Shown here: piece after piece, positions 61,056-64,000 of the stretch | Layout: every line of letters begins with the position of its first letter | Position numbering within the stretch: the stretch's first letter is position 1 | Assembly (NCBI GenBank): GCA_934444645.1 | Contig: CAKSCV010000001.1 | Coordinates: 1-64,000, forward strand | Direction of reading: 5' to 3' | Length of the DNA stretch: 64,000 bases | Source: an uncultured Eubacteriales bacterium | GTDB taxonomy: Bacteria; Bacillota; Clostridia; Oscillospirales; CAG-382 | Position numbers and translations under genes: made by a program | Notes under the pieces: generated by a model | The model's input: the letters and a program-made list of their open reading frames with translations, nothing else | Database searches by the model: none | Told to the model about the DNA's origin: nothing

Positions 61056-62480
61056 ATGAAACTTACCGAAACACAGCTTGCACAAATTGACACTTATCTT
61101 GCCGCTCACCGCGGGGAAATCGTGCAGACGCTGATGGAACTTATCCGCATTCCGTCGGTAAAATCCGAACCAGAGCCGCACGCCCCCTTCGGCGAAAACT
61201 GCGCGGCGGCACTTGAGGCGGCGCACAAGCTGTATGAAAGGGAAGGACTTGAAACCAAAAAGACCGATAGCTACGTGCTCGCTTCTTACGGAAGCGGCAC
61301 ACACACGCTCGGCGTGTTTGCACATGCGGACGTTGTTCCGGTAAATGAAGCTGATTGGACAGTCTGCGCACCGTTTGAGCCGGTTGTCCGCGACGGATTT
61401 GTGTACGGCCGCGGCAGTGACGATAACAAGAGCGGTGTTGTCGCGTCACTGTACGCCGTCAAGATGCTTCGGGAGTTAGAACTTCCGTTTGACGGAAAAC
61501 TGATGTTATACATCGGTTCCAACGAAGAAAGCGGCATGGCAGACATTGCGGAATTTGTGAAAAATGAGCCGATGCCGGACATTTCGCTTGTTCCGGACGG
61601 CGGCTATCCGTTCAGCTATGGCGAAAAAAGCATTTTACGGCTGTATCTGACAAGCAAAACCGCTTTTCGTGAAATCCTCGACGTAACCGGCGGCAAAGCT
61701 GCCAACATGGTGCTTGACCGTGCAGACGCGCGGATTATCGATAAACCGGAACTGTTTGACGAGCTGAACCGGATTGCGGCAGCCGATGACCGTATTACGG
61801 TCGATAAGACGGACGACGGCATCACGGTCACGGCCAAAGGCGTTGCCTCGCACGCCGCGCATCCGGCAGACGGTGTCAATGCGCTTGGCATTTTGGCTGA
61901 GGTTCTTGAAAAATGTCAAAATCTCTGCGAGAATGACCGCGCGATTTTTGGCAGGGCTTCCGCACTGCTTGCGGATTGCAACGGAGCGTCGCTCGGCGTG
62001 CCGCTTACCGACCCGGTCTTCGGTGCGCTTACCGCGGCAAACGGCGTTGTGCGTACCGAAAGCGGCAAGCCGTCGCTCAGTTTTGATGTGCGCTTTGGAA
62101 GCGCGGCTACCTGTGAGGAGGTTCTTGCAAAGCTTAAGCAGCATACGTCGAACGATTGGAAAGCTGAGAACATACGTGCCACGGACGGCTTTTTGCTGGA
62201 TGTGAACGGCGAAGCACCCAAGAGAATTCTTGAGGTCTACCGCACGGTTTCCGGGCAAAGGGACGCAGTTCCGTTCCTCATGGGCGGCGGTACGTATGCA
62301 CGGCATTTGAAAAACGCCTATTCGGTGGGAACAGCCGCGTGGTATAAATGCAAAAGCCCCGCGCTTCTGAAGGGACATGGCGGCGCACACCAATCGGATG
62401 AGTTTTTGTGCATCGACGCGTTTTTGGAGGCAATCAAGATATTGACCGCCACCATCGTCGAGTGCGGCGAAAAAGCATAA
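61056..62480 (+). CDS. M20-family dipeptidase (Sapep/PepV type)
   Basis: A 474-residue zinc or manganese aminodipeptidase. Metal ligands are in GVFAHADVVPVNE, YGRGSDDNKSGVV, GSNEESGMADI and LVPDGGYPFSYGE, with a late histidine in GGAHQSDEF. The lid domain includes GVASHAAHPADGVNALG. It probably acts in the cytosol on dipeptides from peptide import. ATG at 61056 is chosen because AAAGAGG ends eight bases before it; an upstream ATG would sit inside the terminator stem. Confidence 0.94.
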   Translation: MKLTETQLAQIDTYLAAHRGEIVQTLMELIRIPSVKSEPEPHAPFGENCAAALEAAHKLYEREGLETKKTDSYVLASYGSGTHTLGVFAHADVVPVNEADWTVCAPFEPVVRDGFVYGRGSDDNKSGVVASLYAVKMLRELELPFDGKLMLYIGSNEESGMADIAEFVKNEPMPDISLVPDGGYPFSYGEKSILRLYLTSKTAFREILDVTGGKAANMVLDRADARIIDKPELFDELNRIAAADDRITVDKTDDGITVTAKGVASHAAHPADGVNALGILAEVLEKCQNLCENDRAIFGRASALLADCNGASLGVPLTDPVFGALTAANGVVRTESGKPSLSFDVRFGSAATCEEVLAKLKQHTSNDWKAENIRATDGFLLDVNGEAPKRILEVYRTVSGQRDAVPFLMGGGTYARHLKNAYSVGTAAWYKCKSPALLKGHGGAHQSDEFLCIDAFLEAIKILTATIVECGEKA

Positions 62481-62513
62481 CTACGCGTAAAAAGCGCATA
62501 TTTCCCTATAAAG

Positions 62514-62549
62514 TAAAAGCCTTTTGTCAACCGACAAAAGGCTTTTTTG
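62514..62549 (+). terminator. Terminator of the M20 dipeptidase gene
   Basis: AAAAGCCTTTTGTC pairs with GACAAAAGGCTTTT around a four-base loop, followed by T. Confidence 0.92.
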
Positions 62550-62559
62550 CGCGCATGGC

Positions 62560-62597
62560 AAAAAACGACCGTGTACGGGCGTTGCCCGTACACGGTC
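62560..62597 (-). terminator. Terminator of the ABC transporter genes
   Basis: A perfect 14-base stem (GACCGTGTACGGGC) with a three-base loop. On the minus strand it is followed by GTTTTTTG, 18 bases past the ATPase stop. Confidence 0.92.
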
Positions 62598-62614
62598 ATC
62601 TGCTTTTTCAGCAT

Positions 62615-63397
62615 TCAGTTGCCGCATTCGATACTGATTTGATTGAAAATGCCGAGCAGATCGTCGATAACAAGAGAGTTTTTTTCAGCTCCGTTTTTGT
62701 CCAGAACGATGTTTCCTTCATGCATCATGACAATGCGATTGCCGTATTCAAGGGCAAAACGCAGATTGTGCGTCACCATGAGCGTGGTGATTTTCTTTTC
62801 TTTCACAAGCTTATCGGTGAGCTTCATGACGTTCTCGCTGGTTTTCGGGTCAAGTGCCGCAGTATGCTCATCGAGAATGAGCAGGCGTATGTCGGTCATG
62901 TTGGCAATAACAAGGGCAAGTGCCTGCCGCTGACCGCCAGAAAGTGCGCCGACCTTGACGTTCATGCGGTTTTCAAGACCCATACCGCATTCCGCTACAA
63001 GCGTGCGGTAGTAGTCGATGCGCTTCTTGTTGACGGCAGGCAGCAGCCCGAAACAGCCGCCTTTGTTGTCGGCAAGCGCCATGTTTTCGATGATGGTCAA
63101 ATCCGGGCAGGTGCCCATTTGCGGATTCTGAAACACGCGGCCGATAAAGGACGCACGTTTGTATTCCGGAAGATTGGTGATATCACGGTCGTCAAACAGC
63201 ACTTTTCCGCCGTTGACGGTATCCGAGCCGCAAATTAAGTTGAGCAAGGTGGTCTTTCCCGAACCGTTTGAACCGATGATCGAGATAAACGCGCCTTCAT
63301 CGACCGTGAAGTTAAAATCGTTGAAAATGACGGCTTCATCCACCGTTCCGGCGTTGAAAACTTTATGGATATTCCGAAGCTCAAGCACGTTTGACAC
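62615..63397 (-). CDS. ABC transporter ATP-binding protein
   Basis: A 260-residue ABC ATPase: Walker A SIIGSNGSGKTTLLN, Q-loop RVFQNPQMG, signature GALSGGQRQALAL, Walker B LLILDEHTAALDPKT, and switch histidine in VTHNLRFAL. The sequence resembles the group that serves TrpXYZ-like importers of amino acids. GTG at 63397 is chosen because AAAGG lies seven bases before it; the gene overlaps the permease end by 17 bases. The longer frame inside the permease lacks a start signal. Confidence 0.93.
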   Translation of the reverse strand: MSNVLELRNIHKVFNAGTVDEAVIFNDFNFTVDEGAFISIIGSNGSGKTTLLNLICGSDTVNGGKVLFDDRDITNLPEYKRASFIGRVFQNPQMGTCPDLTIIENMALADNKGGCFGLLPAVNKKRIDYYRTLVAECGMGLENRMNVKVGALSGGQRQALALVIANMTDIRLLILDEHTAALDPKTSENVMKLTDKLVKEKKITTLMVTHNLRFALEYGNRIVMMHEGNIVLDKNGAEKNSLVIDDLLGIFNQISIECGN

Positions 63398-64000
63398 CGC
63401 CTTTCTTGACTTTGCTGCTGAACACAAGGGCAAGCGTGAATAATACCGCCATGATGATCTTATTATAGGCCGACGGCACGCCAAGCACAAGTGCGATACC
63501 GAGACAGCCCTGATAGATGACCGAACCGATGATGACCATGGTCGTCGGCTTCATGAAACGAATTCTGCCGAAAACCGAAAGACCGATGATAAGCGACGCA
63601 AGACCGATAACGATCATGCCGATGCCCATGCCTTGATTGACATTGCCGCGGCTTTGGACGATAAGCGCACCGCTGACGGCGGCATAGGCGTTGCCGATCG
63701 CAAGGCCCAAAATCTTGCTGTTGCCGGCGTTTTTGGCAAGCATGGAAACGTATTTTTCGTTGTCACCGGCGGCGCGTAACAAAAGCCCGTTTTTGGTTTT
63801 CAGATATGCGTCCAAAAGCAGCTTGAAGAGCAGTGCAATGACGAAAAAGGTAAGTAGTTTGCGTAAATTGAAGCCGCCGACGTCCGTCGGAAGCAGCTTT
63901 GCCGGAAAGGTGCGGATGAGCGTAGGCACGCCGCGTCCCACGTCAATGGTGGAAAGCGCACCGTCACCGGCAAAGCTGCCGCCCATGCCGACCACCGTCG
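63381..64000 (-). CDS. ABC transporter permease, 5' end missing
   Basis: At least 206 residues of a permease of the BPD_transp_2 type, open at the window end. Helices include LLTFFVIALLFKLLLDAYL, ILGLAIGNAYAAVSGALIVQ and IIMAVLFTLALVFSSKV. The segment GDNEKYVSMLAKNAGNSK is the cytoplasmic coupling region. It shares a transcript with the ATPase downstream. A substrate-binding protein gene is expected beyond 64000. Confidence 0.9.
   Translation of the reverse strand, partial: TVVGMGGSFAGDGALSTIDVGRGVPTLIRTFPAKLLPTDVGGFNLRKLLTFFVIALLFKLLLDAYLKTKNGLLLRAAGDNEKYVSMLAKNAGNSKILGLAIGNAYAAVSGALIVQSRGNVNQGMGIGMIVIGLASLIIGLSVFGRIRFMKPTTMVIIGSVIYQGCLGIALVLGVPSAYNKIIMAVLFTLALVFSSKVKKGGVKRA

Overview
The window looks like a chromosomal segment of a low-to-mid GC Gram-positive anaerobe of class Clostridia, probably a gut Oscillospirales or Ruminococcaceae-like lineage. 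This is inferred from the mraZ-rsmH-ftsL-pbp-mraY-ftsW-murG-ftsQ-ftsZ cluster, the ylmE-sepF-yggT-ylmH-divIVA block, HPr kinase beside a ROK glucokinase, a GGGtGRT/NifU-like pair, a PduL-type phosphotransacylase with acetate kinase, and an LTA-synthase-like protein. No rRNA, tRNA, CRISPR array, transposase or integrase was seen.

Layout. (1) 1-4295, plus strand: the end of a solute-binding protein carrying a 5'-nucleotidase C-terminal-like domain, then a hybrid sensor histidine kinase. Its codon use (GGA, GCA, ACA, AGA) differs from the rest (GGC, GCC, ACC, CGC), so it may be transferred DNA or a bad contig join. (2) 4296-4633: a junction interval with no firm gene. (3) 4634-20759, minus strand, mainly housekeeping: GGGtGRT and Fe-S scaffold, pduL, an ASRT-like protein, cpsC-cpsD-cpsB, aroK, folD, lgt, two M16 peptidases, hprK-glk, an LTA-synthase-like protein, secG and a GNAT enzyme. 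(4) 21154-23501, plus: rplM-rpsI and a membrane GGDEF protein with an ECF-S-like sensor. (5) 23552-37084, accessory: a phd-doc module, a ThuA/unknown/Glf/GT2 operon, a tiny peptide gene, trmO, and a glycan-use locus with an AraC regulator, a glycosidase-like protein, a MATE transporter, two SGNH esterases and L-fucose isomerase. (6) 37585-62480, plus: the division and wall cluster, miaA, an HlyD-like protein, the SepF/DivIVA block, ileS-lspA-rluD, a split transketolase, ackA and an M20 dipeptidase. (7) 62615-64000, minus: an ABC transporter ATPase and part of its permease, cut by the window end.

How the genes work together. Regions 3 and 6 hold most of a cell-envelope and division programme: lipid II synthesis (MraY, MurG), septal polymerisation (FtsW, PBP), the Z-ring and its membrane anchor SepF, polar DivIVA, and lipoprotein maturation (Lgt here, LspA elsewhere in the window). 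murC, murD, murE, murF and ftsA are absent from the cluster. Central carbon metabolism appears as glucokinase, HPr kinase, transketolase and acetyl-phosphate/acetate chemistry (PduL plus AckA). The accessory region adds sugar isomerisation, probably intracellular deacetylation of imported glycans, and galactofuranose synthesis. No single gene set is clearly a new defence or mobile system. The best candidates for new biology are the 29-37 kb glycan locus, the ECF-S/GGDEF fusion, the ThuA-unknown-Glf-GT2 operon and the small peptide gene.
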